Shown piece after piece: positions 10,356-18,374 of a stretch of DNA of 39,718 bases. A model generated the notes under the pieces. It was not told where the DNA came from. It worked only from the letters and a program-made list of their open reading frames with translations, and did not search any database. The translations under genes were made by a program, and so were the position numbers. Position 1 is the first letter of the stretch. Every line of letters starts with the position of its first letter. This stretch comes from a candidate division KSB1 bacterium (GTDB taxonomy: Bacteria > Zhuqueibacterota > Zhuqueibacteria > JANLFK01 > Oleimicrobiaceae): NCBI GenBank assembly GCA_034506335.1, contig JAPDPR010000036.1, positions 1 to 39,718 of the forward strand, written 5' to 3'.

Positions 10356-11627
10356 TCAACTGGGCACTCGCGTTTCCTGTTGTCGCAAGAAGATGCAGTC
10401 GGTCAACTCCGCCTCGCCCCGGACAAAGTCCTCTGCGAAGGCCAGGCAGGTGGGGGCGCCACAACAGCCGCAGTCGATCTGGCGGAGCTTCTGATAGACG
10501 CGCTCCCGCTCCTTGATGCGCTTGATGGATGTTTCGATGTCGGTGTCGAAGTAGCGCGTCGGCCGCGGCAAGATGGGGTGCTCAAAGAAGTAATAGCGCT
10601 GCCGAAGCCGGCGTTCGATTTCGGCGAAGTCCACGTCGCACTGGCGCACGTAGCGCTCGCGTTGACGCTCGATGGTGGCCCGCGCCACATAGGGGTTTTC
10701 CACCACAAAGGGCCCCCCGATGCAGCCCATCATGCACGCCATAGCCTCGACAAAGTCGACGTTGCGCAACTTGGAGTTCTCGATGTCGTCAAAGATGCGC
10801 ATCACCTGGTCAATGCCGGCCACCGCCAGCCAATTGGCCGAAGAGGCAAATCTGGTCAAGGCCCCGGTGGTGGCCCACCCCGGATCGAAGGTATAATCCC
10901 CCGGCACTTGCGACTCGGCAAATCGCCTCTTTGCCGCCACCACGTGGGGTAAGAGCACCGGGTACACATCGCGAATGGCGACGGCTCCGTCAAAGTACGA
11001 TTTCTCCTTCTCGGCGGGTTGCTTGATGGAGACGATCTTAGCCGGACACGGCGCGAGGTAAATGATGCCCACCTGCTCGGGTGCCAAGCCCAACTTTGCC
11101 GGCAGGCTCCGCCGCAGCTCGCGTGCCGTCACCTCGCGCGGCACGTCCAAGGGCACAATGAGCTCCACCAAGTCCGGATATTTCACCTGAATGAGGCGCA
11201 GCGTGGAGGGGCAGTGAGAAGAAATCAAGGGGCGCCGCCCCTGATAGGTCTCCAAGTATTTTGCCAGGGCAGCCGCCAGCGCTGCGGTGGAGGCACTCAC
11301 GTCCGCCACCTCGTCAAATCCTAACTCCCGCAGGGCCAGATGCACGATGTAGGGGTGGATATCGGGGCCAAATTGGGCATAAAGAACCGGGGACGGCACC
11401 ACCGCCTTATAGGCAAAGCGCGACATCTCCGTCACCTGATCGGCCATGGGCACCACGGCCCCCTCCGGGCAGGCTGACAGGCACAAACCGCAATCCACGC
11501 ACAGCTCTTCCGAGATCTGTGCGCGTCCATGGCGCACTCGTATCGCCTGGGTGGGGCAGCGCCGCATACACGCCATATGCCCCCGACACTTCTGCTCGTC
11601 CACTCTGTGCGCGTGGTAGTATTGCAC
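10356..11627 (-). CDS. Sensory-type [FeFe]-hydrogenase-like protein (group C/D style)
   Basis: A 423-residue protein with three parts. Residues 1-60 are a double ferredoxin: the first set reads C14, H17, C20, C24 (His where the second Cys is usual), the second C43, C46, C49, C53. Residues 75-315 are the H-cluster domain: L1 is SSHCPS (H138, C139), L2 is APCPAK (C194) and L3 is EAMACMMGC (C298, C302). All four cluster-binding Cys are kept, but the proton-relay Cys next to C139 is His, and L3 lacks the Gly-Gly-Gly-Gln-Pro end. Residues 384-415 are a PF04060-type [4Fe-4S] motif (C386, C389, C394, C411). This layout matches putative sensory [FeFe]-hydrogenases, not fast H2 producers; it lacks the PAS domain many have. 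No maturases (HydE, F, G) are in the window. Start is GTG at 11627; an H2 or redox sensing or slow catalytic role is inference. Confidence 0.82.
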   Translation of the reverse strand: MQYYHAHRVDEQKCRGHMACMRRCPTQAIRVRHGRAQISEELCVDCGLCLSACPEGAVVPMADQVTEMSRFAYKAVVPSPVLYAQFGPDIHPYIVHLALRELGFDEVADVSASTAALAAALAKYLETYQGRRPLISSHCPSTLRLIQVKYPDLVELIVPLDVPREVTARELRRSLPAKLGLAPEQVGIIYLAPCPAKIVSIKQPAEKEKSYFDGAVAIRDVYPVLLPHVVAAKRRFAESQVPGDYTFDPGWATTGALTRFASSANWLAVAGIDQVMRIFDDIENSKLRNVDFVEAMACMMGCIGGPFVVENPYVARATIERQRERYVRQCDVDFAEIERRLRQRYYFFEHPILPRPTRYFDTDIETSIKRIKERERVYQKLRQIDCGCCGAPTCLAFAEDFVRGEAELTDCIFLRQQETRVPS

Positions 11628-11640
11628 GGTCGCCCCGCCC

Positions 11641-12441
11641 TCAGACGATGAACTTCATGCGCACAACCGTCCCCTTGCCAACCTCGCTGGTGATGAAAAA
11701 GTCGTCCGCATTCTTCTTCATGTTGGGCAGGCCCATCCCTGAGCCGAACCCCATCGCCCGCATCTCCTCAGTGGCGGTAGAATACCCCTCCTGCATCGCC
11801 AGCTCGATGTCAGGAATTCCGCTCCCCTCGTCGGTAATGGTGACCAGGATAGCCTGCGGGTTCACCAACAGTTGAACCGTGCCGCGCCGGGCATGCATGA
11901 CCACGTTCATCTCCCCCTCATAGGTGGCGATGGCCACCCTGCGAATCAACGTCGGGTCAAAGCCGATGGTCTTGAGCAGCGACTTGATCTCGGTGGAGAC
12001 CAGCCCCGCATTGACAAAATCTCCCCCTGTCACCGAGAAGTCGCGTGTGAGGTAATGCGCCTCGGCGGGCGTCGCCTGGCTGGCCGAGACATTGCGAGAG
12101 GCCTCACCGCGCTGCAGCGAGTCCAACCGTACACATGCCTCGTACATGTCCAGGCTAGCGCTCAGCAGCACCAGTCCATGGGCAACCGCGAACTGCTCGC
12201 ACCCATCTTTGGGTCTCTTGCCGCGTAAAAACACGACCCCGACGAATTCCGCCATCAAGGCGGAGACCACCGCCTGCTGTGTGGCCAGGCCCGTGAGCAG
12301 GAGGGAGTTGGGCTGACCGAAGGCCAGTACATCGCTCATGAGATCGGATGCGTACACGTACCGAAACGGCGTATCCAACTTGTCGCCTCCGGCTAACACC
12401 GTTGCGTCAAGGGCATCTTTGACGTGGCGAACCAGGAGCAT
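11641..12441 (-). CDS. DRTGG domain fused to an anti-sigma-factor-like HATPase domain
   Basis: A 266-residue two-domain protein. Residues 1-115 look like a DRTGG domain, a fold also found at the start of some phosphotransacetylases and CBS proteins ('YVYASDLMSDVLAFG', 'GVVFLRGKRPKDG'). Residues 130-266 are a GHKL ATPase of the RsbW/SpoIIAB type: the N-box is YEGEMNVVMHA (E175, N179), the G1 box is DEGSGIPDI (D204) and the G2 box is GFGSGMGLPNMKK. No histidine kinase H-box is present, so it should be a serine kinase-like or nucleotide-gated switch protein. It lies 13 bases before the hydrogenase-like gene, and similar proteins accompany such hydrogenases in Clostridia. The probable job is to link nucleotide or redox state to the operon's enzymes; the target is unknown. 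Start ATG 12441 has only a weak ribosome site. Confidence 0.78.
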   Translation of the reverse strand: MLLVRHVKDALDATVLAGGDKLDTPFRYVYASDLMSDVLAFGQPNSLLLTGLATQQAVVSALMAEFVGVVFLRGKRPKDGCEQFAVAHGLVLLSASLDMYEACVRLDSLQRGEASRNVSASQATPAEAHYLTRDFSVTGGDFVNAGLVSTEIKSLLKTIGFDPTLIRRVAIATYEGEMNVVMHARRGTVQLLVNPQAILVTITDEGSGIPDIELAMQEGYSTATEEMRAMGFGSGMGLPNMKKNADDFFITSEVGKGTVVRMKFIV

Positions 12442-12494
12442 GAGTGTCTCGGCCGCCGCTACACCGCATCACCGCACGCCGAGGCCCCAAGCCT

Positions 12495-12830
12495 CTAAGG
12501 CGTGCGCAACCCCAGCTCATAAAGCTTGCCCGCAAGGGCGTACGTCGACAGACCAGACCAGAGGATCGGGATACCGAACTTACTGGCAAGCTCCACTGTG
12601 TCCTGTGGAACCTCCTTACCACTGGTGACCACCACCGCCGCCACGTCCACCAGGTTGGCCGCCGGAATGATGCTCTTGTGAGTCTGCACCGTCAACCACA
12701 AGTCGCCTGGGCGGGCAGAGGCCATCACGTCGCTCACCATGTCGGAAATGAATACCCCCTTGACCTCGCGATGGTCGAAGGTGCTCAGCGCTTTCAACTG
12801 AAGCTTCTCCATCAGCTCTTTCGTGGTCAT
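12495..12830 (-). CDS. Stand-alone DRTGG-domain protein
   Basis: A 111-residue single-domain protein. It aligns by eye with the N-terminal half of the next gene product: 'GVFISDMVSDVMASARPGDLWLTVQTH' here against 'YVYASDLMSDVLAFGQPNSLLLTG' there, followed in both by a hydrophobic strand and a 'GKEVP' or 'GKRPK' turn. It is therefore a DRTGG domain (a ligand-binding alpha/beta fold of unknown ligand) without the ATPase part. GGAGGAA lies 6 bases before the ATG. The order DRTGG, DRTGG-HATPase, hydrogenase-like, NuoE suggests that these two proteins regulate or assemble the hydrogenase-like partner, perhaps by hetero-dimerising through the shared domain (inference). Confidence 0.75.
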   Translation of the reverse strand: MTTKELMEKLQLKALSTFDHREVKGVFISDMVSDVMASARPGDLWLTVQTHKSIIPAANLVDVAAVVVTSGKEVPQDTVELASKFGIPILWSGLSTYALAGKLYELGLRTP

Positions 12831-12872
12831 GCCAATTCCTCCTCGTACCTGGCCACGGCTCGTCGAATCCCA

Positions 12873-13427
12873 TTATGAGAAGAGGGGTTTGCGCGCTCCC
12901 GGGGGTTCCTGGGACAACATGCCCACGTCATGGAGGAACTCGCCCGTACACCGCGCGAGATCTGGGATCAGGTTGAAAGGAACAACCTTAATGCGTGAAC
13001 GCGAGGTGTCGCGCCGCTGGTTGAAGTAATCGGTGAGAATGGCTATCTTGTGCTCGGGGATGGGGGTGTGCATGGCCTGGGGCAGAAAGCCGAAGGCCAC
13101 CACCAGCCAAGTCCTCTGTCGCTCCAAGGTCTTGCGCTGCTGCTCCACCGGGCAATCGCTCAGGCAGCCCGTGCAGTGCATCAACCCCATGAGCTGCGAA
13201 AAGTCCTCCACCTGGCCGCACCGACTGCACTCCAGGTCGAACCGAAAAGACTGGGCCGTCTCCACGCGGCTCCAAAAGTGCTCCTCCTCGCGGTACTCCT
13301 CGCCCAGAGGGAGGGCATCCTCAGGAGAGAAGTACGTCCTCACCATGCCACAGTGGAAACACTTTTCGAACGCAATCAGCCCGAAGCGGACATGTGCCAT
13401 CTGCCAAAGATGTGTACACTTCGCCAT
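12873..13427 (-). CDS. Cys-rich putative metal-binding protein heading the redox operon
   Basis: A 184-residue soluble protein of no family I recognise. It has CXXC-type pairs at C23/C26 and C67/C70, a C85-x2-C88-x3-C92 cluster, and single C4 and C160. The first two pairs sit in 'EKCFHCGMV' and 'LECSRCGQV', which look like zinc ribbons or Fe-S sites. The C-terminal half holds 'WLVVAFGFLPQAMHTPIPEH' and a 'ILTDYFNQRR' helix. There are no membrane segments or signal. It is the first gene of the operon, 42 bases before the DRTGG gene, and the likely ribosome site is GAGGAG about 10 bases before ATG. Candidate roles are a metal or redox sensor, or an assembly factor for the Fe-S subunits downstream; the sequence alone does not decide. 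Confidence 0.75.
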   Translation of the reverse strand: MAKCTHLWQMAHVRFGLIAFEKCFHCGMVRTYFSPEDALPLGEEYREEEHFWSRVETAQSFRFDLECSRCGQVEDFSQLMGLMHCTGCLSDCPVEQQRKTLERQRTWLVVAFGFLPQAMHTPIPEHKIAILTDYFNQRRDTSRSRIKVVPFNLIPDLARCTGEFLHDVGMLSQEPPGARKPLFS

Positions 13428-13681
13428 GACTGCTTGCTCCTCTCTCCTGCATGCGCCTCTGATCGGTGGTGCGAATCTCTGCTGGGCAATAGACCATTTG
13501 GTCGGGGTAGAGAAACCGTCAATGCAGTGCCGACAAAAGGGGAGATAAGGTGTGGGCTACGCTTCACTGCTGTGCGGGGCACCTCCCGCGGATGCCCCTG
13601 GTGAAACAGAAGTGTATGACGAGGGCATACCACCTTCTTGGCTCTCCCTCCCGGGCTGAACAGATAGCCGCCACTTTTGTT

Positions 13682-13737
13682 GACCCATCAAGGTCATCGG
13701 TAAAGATGGGTCGCGGGACCCCTTGCGAAAGACCCCA
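13682..13737 (-). promoter_or_regulatory. Structured leader of the redox operon with competing hairpins
   Basis: In the transcript sense, GACCCATC (13712-13705) can pair with GATGGGTC (13689-13682) across a 15-base loop, an 8-bp perfect stem. The same GACCC can instead pair with GGGTC at 13721-13717 (loop GCG-like) or with a second GGGTC near 13735. These pairings exclude each other. The element lies roughly 30-90 bases after the predicted transcription start and about 250 bases before the first gene. It matches no riboswitch class I know. Confidence 0.4.
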
Positions 13738-13762
13738 GAAACGCCTGAATTCCATTCAACAA

Positions 13763-13795
13763 GTTATATTTAAGCATTTTCGCCCCAAAAGTCAA
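13763..13795 (-). promoter_or_regulatory. Probable promoter of the nine-gene redox operon
   Basis: On the minus strand TTGACT (13790-13795) is followed after 17 bases by TAAATA (13767-13772), and TATAAC overlaps at 13763-13768. The region is AT-rich against GC-rich surroundings. It would give a long leader of about 330 bases. The exact -10 is uncertain. Confidence 0.5.
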
Positions 13796-14672
13796 GTGAT
13801 TTTTTTCCCGGTATCACGCCAAACTGACTCCGAAAGAATGCCCTTGGCGCCACACAGAGGAGAGAGGGGAACCTTGCAGAATCGCACCACGCCTTGCCCT
13901 TACGCCCCCGACCTTGGCGTCTGGACACGTCGCTTGCACGAGGCGTTATCACTGGGCGTCGCACCAACCGCGAGGACTGGGGGGTGCGATCTAATCTCTT
14001 GCAACCTCTTTTGTAACCCCCTTCCGCAGATGGCAAAGATGTCGATGCGGATCCTTCGCCTGGAAGATGCCGATGTTCGGCCCCCTCTACGCACTCCCAT
14101 GGCTGGCGCTCCCAACTTTGGGTGGCGGCGGCCCGACACCCGCAGAGACAGGGAGTCTTGCAGAAGCCCCTGGTGACGTCCCGGACCCCACGCGGTTCCC
14201 TGCGCCAGGCGGCTTCCAGGAGCACTTCAAGAGGAGGCCGCCTACGGCCACCCTCCTGCGTCCGCAACATCGCAGGGTCTGCCTCTGCGGCCCATGCCAA
14301 GACCGGCCTTGAGAGCACCCGCCCCCCGTCGCCACAAGAGCTCCGCTTTTTCCGCTGGGAGGCAAATGGGCACCCCGATATTCGGCAATGGTCCGCTTCC
14401 GAGGTGCGTTAACCTGCTCGACACCTCACGCTATGACCCCCGCCGCGCCAACAACCTTGCCGATGCCGGTCACACTTTCATTCGGAAGAGCCATCAGGCC
14501 CTCCCGCCAATGTCAGACACCCGCCTCCAGGAAGCGCTTGCCCTTAACCAGCACCTCAGGCACCTGCATCAAAAAGCCCCGCTTCACATGATTATAAGCA
14601 CCAGAGGGCTGGTAATGCCTCCTTTCGTACCCGTGCAGAAACCAGCACTTTACCGACTGCAGGACGAGCAGA
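13796..14672. other. Intergenic region with no supported gene
   Basis: About 880 bases between the redox operon promoter and the tRNA-Asn terminator. Open frames on both strands give Arg/Pro/Ser-rich translations with no motifs, no hydrophobic pattern and no ribosome sites. I looked for RNase P, SRP and tmRNA core motifs and saw none. Confidence 0.6.
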
Positions 14673-14717
14673 GAAAAAAAAAGAGGCACAGCGCCTTGTC
14701 ATGCGCTGCGCCTCTTT
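14673..14717 (-). terminator. Rho-independent terminator of the tRNA-Asn unit
   Basis: A 15-bp stem with one G-U pair (14680-14694 with 14703-14717) surrounds an 8-base loop. On the minus strand it is followed by a run of T residues. It starts 11 bases after the tRNA 3' end. Confidence 0.9.
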
Positions 14718-14728
14718 GCAAGACCCGG

Positions 14729-14801
14729 CTCCGGTGGTAGGACTCGAACCTACAACCTAGTGGTTAACAGCCACCCGCTCTGCCAATTGAGCTACACCGG
14801 A
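14729..14801 (-). tRNA. tRNA-Asn (anticodon GTT)
   Basis: The 73-nt minus-strand sequence folds into a cloverleaf. The acceptor stem is TCCGGTG (14801-14795) with CACCGGA (14736-14730), and the discriminator is G at 14729. The anticodon loop CTGTTAA gives GTT, decoding AAC and AAU. The T-arm holds GGTTCGAGTCC. The 3' CCA is not encoded (CCG follows), so it is added by the CCA enzyme. The tRNA has its own promoter and terminator. Confidence 0.97.
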
Positions 14802-14816
14802 TTTTTTGTCGAGTGA

Positions 14817-14845
14817 AATATAAGAAAGTCATACCAAGAAATCAA
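14817..14845 (-). promoter_or_regulatory. Promoter of tRNA-Asn
   Basis: TTGATT (14840-14845) and TATATT (14817-14822) are spaced by 17 bases on the minus strand. The start of transcription would fall about 9 bases before the tRNA. The -35 box covers the stop codon of yhaM. Confidence 0.72.
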
Positions 14846-15825
14846 GCCCTTTGCTCATCGCCGGGCTCGCGCTCCTCGCCCAGGTAGAGGAAGCGATCCA
14901 TGAGCTCCACGTAGCGGCTCCACTTCTTGCCTTGCTCCTTGTCCCTCCCGATAATGCGCTCAAAGGCATTGGCCTTGGAGTCCAGCTCGTCGGCGTAGTA
15001 GAGGATGATAGCCTCCAGCGTCATGGGCACCACGGGCGAACCGTACTCGCCCTTGCCCTGGTGCGATAGAATCAGATGCAGGAGGCGCATCGCCAGTTCC
15101 TCGGGAAAGTTAGGCAGGGTCCGGAGCTTTTCCCTGACCATCTCCGCCCCGAGCACGATGTGACCGATCAGCCTCCCCTGGTCCGAATAATCGATGAACC
15201 CATCGACTTTTAGTTCCTGCACTTTTCCCACGTCGTGAAGCAGGGCACCAGTCACCAGCAGGTCGCGGTCAAGGTGCGAGTAGCGGTGGTGGACCGCCGC
15301 ACAGGTCTCAGCTACGGCAACCGTGTGTTCCAGCAGGCCACCGCGATAGTTGTGGTGCCAGAGTTTTCCCGCCGGTGCCTGGGCAAACACCTGACGAAAC
15401 GCCGAATCGCCGAAGAGCGCCTGCAAAAGGCCTTTCAGGTGCGGGTTAGTTATTCCCTCCACCAGTTGATCGAGTCGCATCCATAGTTCGCCCAGGTCTT
15501 TCGGGCACACGGGGACAAACGCCTCCATCCCTTCTACCTCGTCGGCCCGCGCCGGGCGGACTTTTTCCAGCTTCAAATGGGGTCTGCCTGCATACTCGAC
15601 CACCACTCCTTTGACTTTGATGACCTGGCCAACCGACAGATCTGCGCATAGTGCTTCCGCGTTGTCCCATAGGGTGGCGGCAATCCGGCCGGACTGGTCG
15701 CCAAGTTCCAAGGCCAAGTAGGACTCGTTGGTCTCGCGACGCAGGCGCAATTCCTTTTTGCGCAGGACAAAGAAGTCCACCACCTGCTCGCCAGGACGCA
15801 GGTCCTTGATCAACCCGTGAGGCAT
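14842..15825 (-). CDS. yhaM: YhaM-like 3'-5' exoribonuclease (OB fold plus HD domain)
   Basis: A 327-residue protein of the YhaM family. Residues 10-95 are an OB-fold nucleic-acid-binding domain ('YLALELGDQSGRIAATLWD'). Residues 155-300 are an HD metal phosphohydrolase domain with LLEH (H167), LLHDVGK (H197, D198), IGH (H222) and LSHQGKGEYGS (H255) as the metal-binding set. YhaM of Gram-positive bacteria degrades RNA and DNA from the 3' end with Mn2+; related proteins are widespread, and length and motif order agree. The start at 15825 follows AGGAGAA by 7 bases. It lies 16 bases after the penicillin-acylase family gene and is probably co-transcribed with it, although the functions are unrelated. 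The promoter of tRNA-Asn begins inside its last codons. Confidence 0.88.
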   Translation of the reverse strand: MPHGLIKDLRPGEQVVDFFVLRKKELRLRRETNESYLALELGDQSGRIAATLWDNAEALCADLSVGQVIKVKGVVVEYAGRPHLKLEKVRPARADEVEGMEAFVPVCPKDLGELWMRLDQLVEGITNPHLKGLLQALFGDSAFRQVFAQAPAGKLWHHNYRGGLLEHTVAVAETCAAVHHRYSHLDRDLLVTGALLHDVGKVQELKVDGFIDYSDQGRLIGHIVLGAEMVREKLRTLPNFPEELAMRLLHLILSHQGKGEYGSPVVPMTLEAIILYYADELDSKANAFERIIGRDKEQGKKWSRYVELMDRFLYLGEEREPGDEQRA

Positions 15826-15841
15826 ATTCTTTTCTCCTGCC

Positions 15842-18253
15842 CTATCGAGGAGCCAACGTGAGCACCTTGTGGCGACCGGCCAATAATACCTGCCGGTCCA
15901 TGGTAGTCACGTGCTGGGTACCCTCCAGCCAGGAGCGCGTTTGGTCTGCATAATGACGGCTCAGCCGGTGCCCGGACTGACCAGTAGGAAGCACCAGATG
16001 AATCAGGCGGTCCTCAGCAAAGTCCACCACCATGCGCATAGAAACACCCCAGTGCGGGTGATATGGCTCGCGGAGCGGATATCCGATGTTGCAGACAGTC
16101 GTCGTGGAACCCCCTATCCGATAGGGCCCAAGGTCGAAGTACTTGCCCAGGACAGGGGCCTCGGAAAAAGCATGGTGGAAGGTGAGCGCGTGTGCGTCCC
16201 CCCACTGCCAGCGCGCCAGATCCGGGCCAAGTGCACCCTCGAGCTCGGCAACCCCCTTGACTAAGCTTTGCACGAGTAGACCGTCGAGCGTCTCCACCGT
16301 GTCGGGCGTGGTGATGTCGTCGAACCACAGCGACTGCCCCTGAGCAATCAGCCGGTCCGCGATGCGGTACACCACGCCAGGAAAGCCTATGAAGGAGTCG
16401 TAAAGCTCTTCGCCCATCTCGTCGGCAAAGATGCTGCTTAGGAGGTTCCGGTAGAACGCATGAAAAACGGTGCTGGCAACGCTCTGTGCGTCCTCGACGC
16501 AGTCCCATCGTCGGAGCAATAGATAGGCCTGATGCACAAGGCCGGTGTCAGGGAGAGCTGCCTGTTCATACGCGTGGAGAAGGAGGGGCACAACTGCCTT
16601 AGCACGCAGCGAGAGCTTGTCCATCTGCAACTGCTGACAATCAGCCCAGGAAAGTTTGGCCTTTTCCTGCAGCCGTTCGGTGATACGGGAGATACGGTCC
16701 GGCGGCTCCCAGTACGCGGAGATGTAGCCCAAAGAGGACTGGTCCCAGATCTCGTTGTTCGCGGTGGCCACGAACCCTTTGGCCGGATTGAACAGGCGCG
16801 GATTGCGTTCGAAGGGAATTCGGCCCTGCCAATCATTTCTTGAGTCCCAACCTGGGCGCGGGAGCACCCCGTCCCTGCCTCCCCGCCAGGGTATTGTGCC
16901 CCCGAGCGTGTAGCCGACATTGCCCTCGACGTCAGCGTAGACAAAGTTTTGCGCGGGGGTTCCATAGTCGCGCAGCCCGGCTTGCACGTCAGACCAGCTC
17001 TCCGCGCGAATGACGGTGCGCAAGGCTGCAATCTCGTCGCTGTAGTCGTGCCCCACCCAGCGCAGGGCGATGGCTTTGCCCACCCGGGCACCCAGCCGAT
17101 GCACGTCGGTGACCAGGGGACCATGAACAGTGCTGTGAACCTGGAGAACCACTGGGGGTGCCCCTTTCACGGCAATAGTCTCTGCCACGGTGCTCATGGT
17201 CAGCCACTGCCCATCGCGCAGGTAGCGGGTACCCTCCAGGGTGTCCACCTGTTCAATGAAGAAATCGGCATCGTCAATCATGCCGTTAGTGATGCCCCAG
17301 GCGATGCGCAGGTTGCGGCCAATAGAAATCCCGGGCAGGCCGGGAATGGACACCCCACAGGCCTCTATCCCACCGCCGGATAGGTGAACCTCGTACCAAA
17401 TTGCCGGCACGCCAAACATCAGGTGAGGGTCATTGCAAAGAATGGGCTTTCCGCGAGTGGTCTTTGTGCCGGACAGAGCCCAGTTGTTACTTCCGAAGGC
17501 CGCGTCTGCAAGCCCAAGCTGTGCCCGACCCTTGCGCAGAGCTTCCAGGGCCTCAGCGTACAGGCGTATGTCCTCCTTGTCAGTCTGGGCCGTGATGCGC
17601 GGCCCCGCGTAGGGTTCCACCGGGAGAATCTCCGCCAGGCGTTCTGGACCGACCGCCACCGCCAATGCGCCATAAGTAAGGTCCACAGCCCAAGACATGC
17701 AGAGCGTCCAAGACATGAAACGAATGACGCAAAGGCAGTCCTCCGGTCGCCAGGGCGAGGGCGCGTACCGCAAGACCAGGCATTCGAGCGGCAACTCACC
17801 TTTGCCCAGTGCCAAGAATGCATTGACACCTTCGGCATAGGCCTCCACTGCCTGCCTGGACTCCAGAGGAAGGCGCTCATAAATCATGGAAGCGGTGCGG
17901 CCGATGCCGATGGTACGCATCAGGCGGTCATGCTCCAGAACTCGGGGCCCGAAGAGCTCCGCCAGTTGCCCTCGTGCAGCTCGGCGCAAAAGGTCCATCT
18001 GCCACAAACGGTCCTGGGCTGTTACAAACCCCTGCGCCATGAGAAGGTCGTGCTCGTTTTGCGCGAAGATATGGGGCACGCCCTGTTTATCACGCACCAC
18101 CTCCACCGGCGCGTAGAGGCCGGGCAAGCTGAGCCGACCGCGCTCCTGGGGCAGCGACCGCCGCAAGGAGAGGTAGCCGAAAAGCCCTAGACTCACCACC
18201 CCGGCACAAATGACGATCACCAGACCTGCAATTAGACGCTTCGCCTTTCCCAT
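15842..18253 (-). CDS. Penicillin acylase family (Ntn-hydrolase) amidase
   Basis: An 803-residue precursor. Residues 8-28 form a signal peptide or N-terminal anchor. The alpha chain starts with 'VEVVRDKQGVPHIFAQNEHDLLMAQGFV' type sequence, with 'AQDRLWQMDLLRR' after it, as in the penicillin amidase family. The self-cleavage site is Gly254-Ser255 in 'AAFGSNNWALSG'; Ser255 would be the N-terminal nucleophile of the beta chain after removal of the spacer. 'GKPILCNDPHL' and 'GISIGRNLRIAWGITNG' are family motifs. Members cleave N-acyl amides, including penicillin G, acyl-homoserine lactones and other acylated amines; the true substrate cannot be read from sequence. It acts in the periplasm or at the membrane. 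It precedes yhaM by 16 bases. The start has GAGGA 10 bases upstream. Confidence 0.92.
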   Translation of the reverse strand: MGKAKRLIAGLVIVICAGVVSLGLFGYLSLRRSLPQERGRLSLPGLYAPVEVVRDKQGVPHIFAQNEHDLLMAQGFVTAQDRLWQMDLLRRAARGQLAELFGPRVLEHDRLMRTIGIGRTASMIYERLPLESRQAVEAYAEGVNAFLALGKGELPLECLVLRYAPSPWRPEDCLCVIRFMSWTLCMSWAVDLTYGALAVAVGPERLAEILPVEPYAGPRITAQTDKEDIRLYAEALEALRKGRAQLGLADAAFGSNNWALSGTKTTRGKPILCNDPHLMFGVPAIWYEVHLSGGGIEACGVSIPGLPGISIGRNLRIAWGITNGMIDDADFFIEQVDTLEGTRYLRDGQWLTMSTVAETIAVKGAPPVVLQVHSTVHGPLVTDVHRLGARVGKAIALRWVGHDYSDEIAALRTVIRAESWSDVQAGLRDYGTPAQNFVYADVEGNVGYTLGGTIPWRGGRDGVLPRPGWDSRNDWQGRIPFERNPRLFNPAKGFVATANNEIWDQSSLGYISAYWEPPDRISRITERLQEKAKLSWADCQQLQMDKLSLRAKAVVPLLLHAYEQAALPDTGLVHQAYLLLRRWDCVEDAQSVASTVFHAFYRNLLSSIFADEMGEELYDSFIGFPGVVYRIADRLIAQGQSLWFDDITTPDTVETLDGLLVQSLVKGVAELEGALGPDLARWQWGDAHALTFHHAFSEAPVLGKYFDLGPYRIGGSTTTVCNIGYPLREPYHPHWGVSMRMVVDFAEDRLIHLVLPTGQSGHRLSRHYADQTRSWLEGTQHVTTMDRQVLLAGRHKVLTLAPR

Positions 18254-18296
18254 GCCCGATCTGTCCTCGTCTTAGTGGCTGCGCACCGATCCAAAT

Positions 18297-18325
18297 GAAA
18301 AACGGCCCACTGCGCCTGAGCCGTT
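18297..18325 (-). terminator. Rho-independent terminator after the CXXCH lipoprotein gene
   Basis: AACGGC (18301-18306) pairs with GCCGTT (18320-18325), and on the minus strand the stem runs into TTTTTC. It lies about 50 bases after the lipoprotein stop. The stem is short (6 bp) with a 13-base loop, so the call is moderate. Confidence 0.6.
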
Positions 18326-18374
18326 CTCGTCCCCACCACCCTCCTGATGCCCTACCCCACGGGGCTCCCCCGCC

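Noticed and set aside
13770-14318. Minus-strand frame of 182 codons in the gap before the tRNA
   Set aside because: Arg/Gly/Pro-rich, crosses the probable redox operon promoter, no motif or ribosome site.
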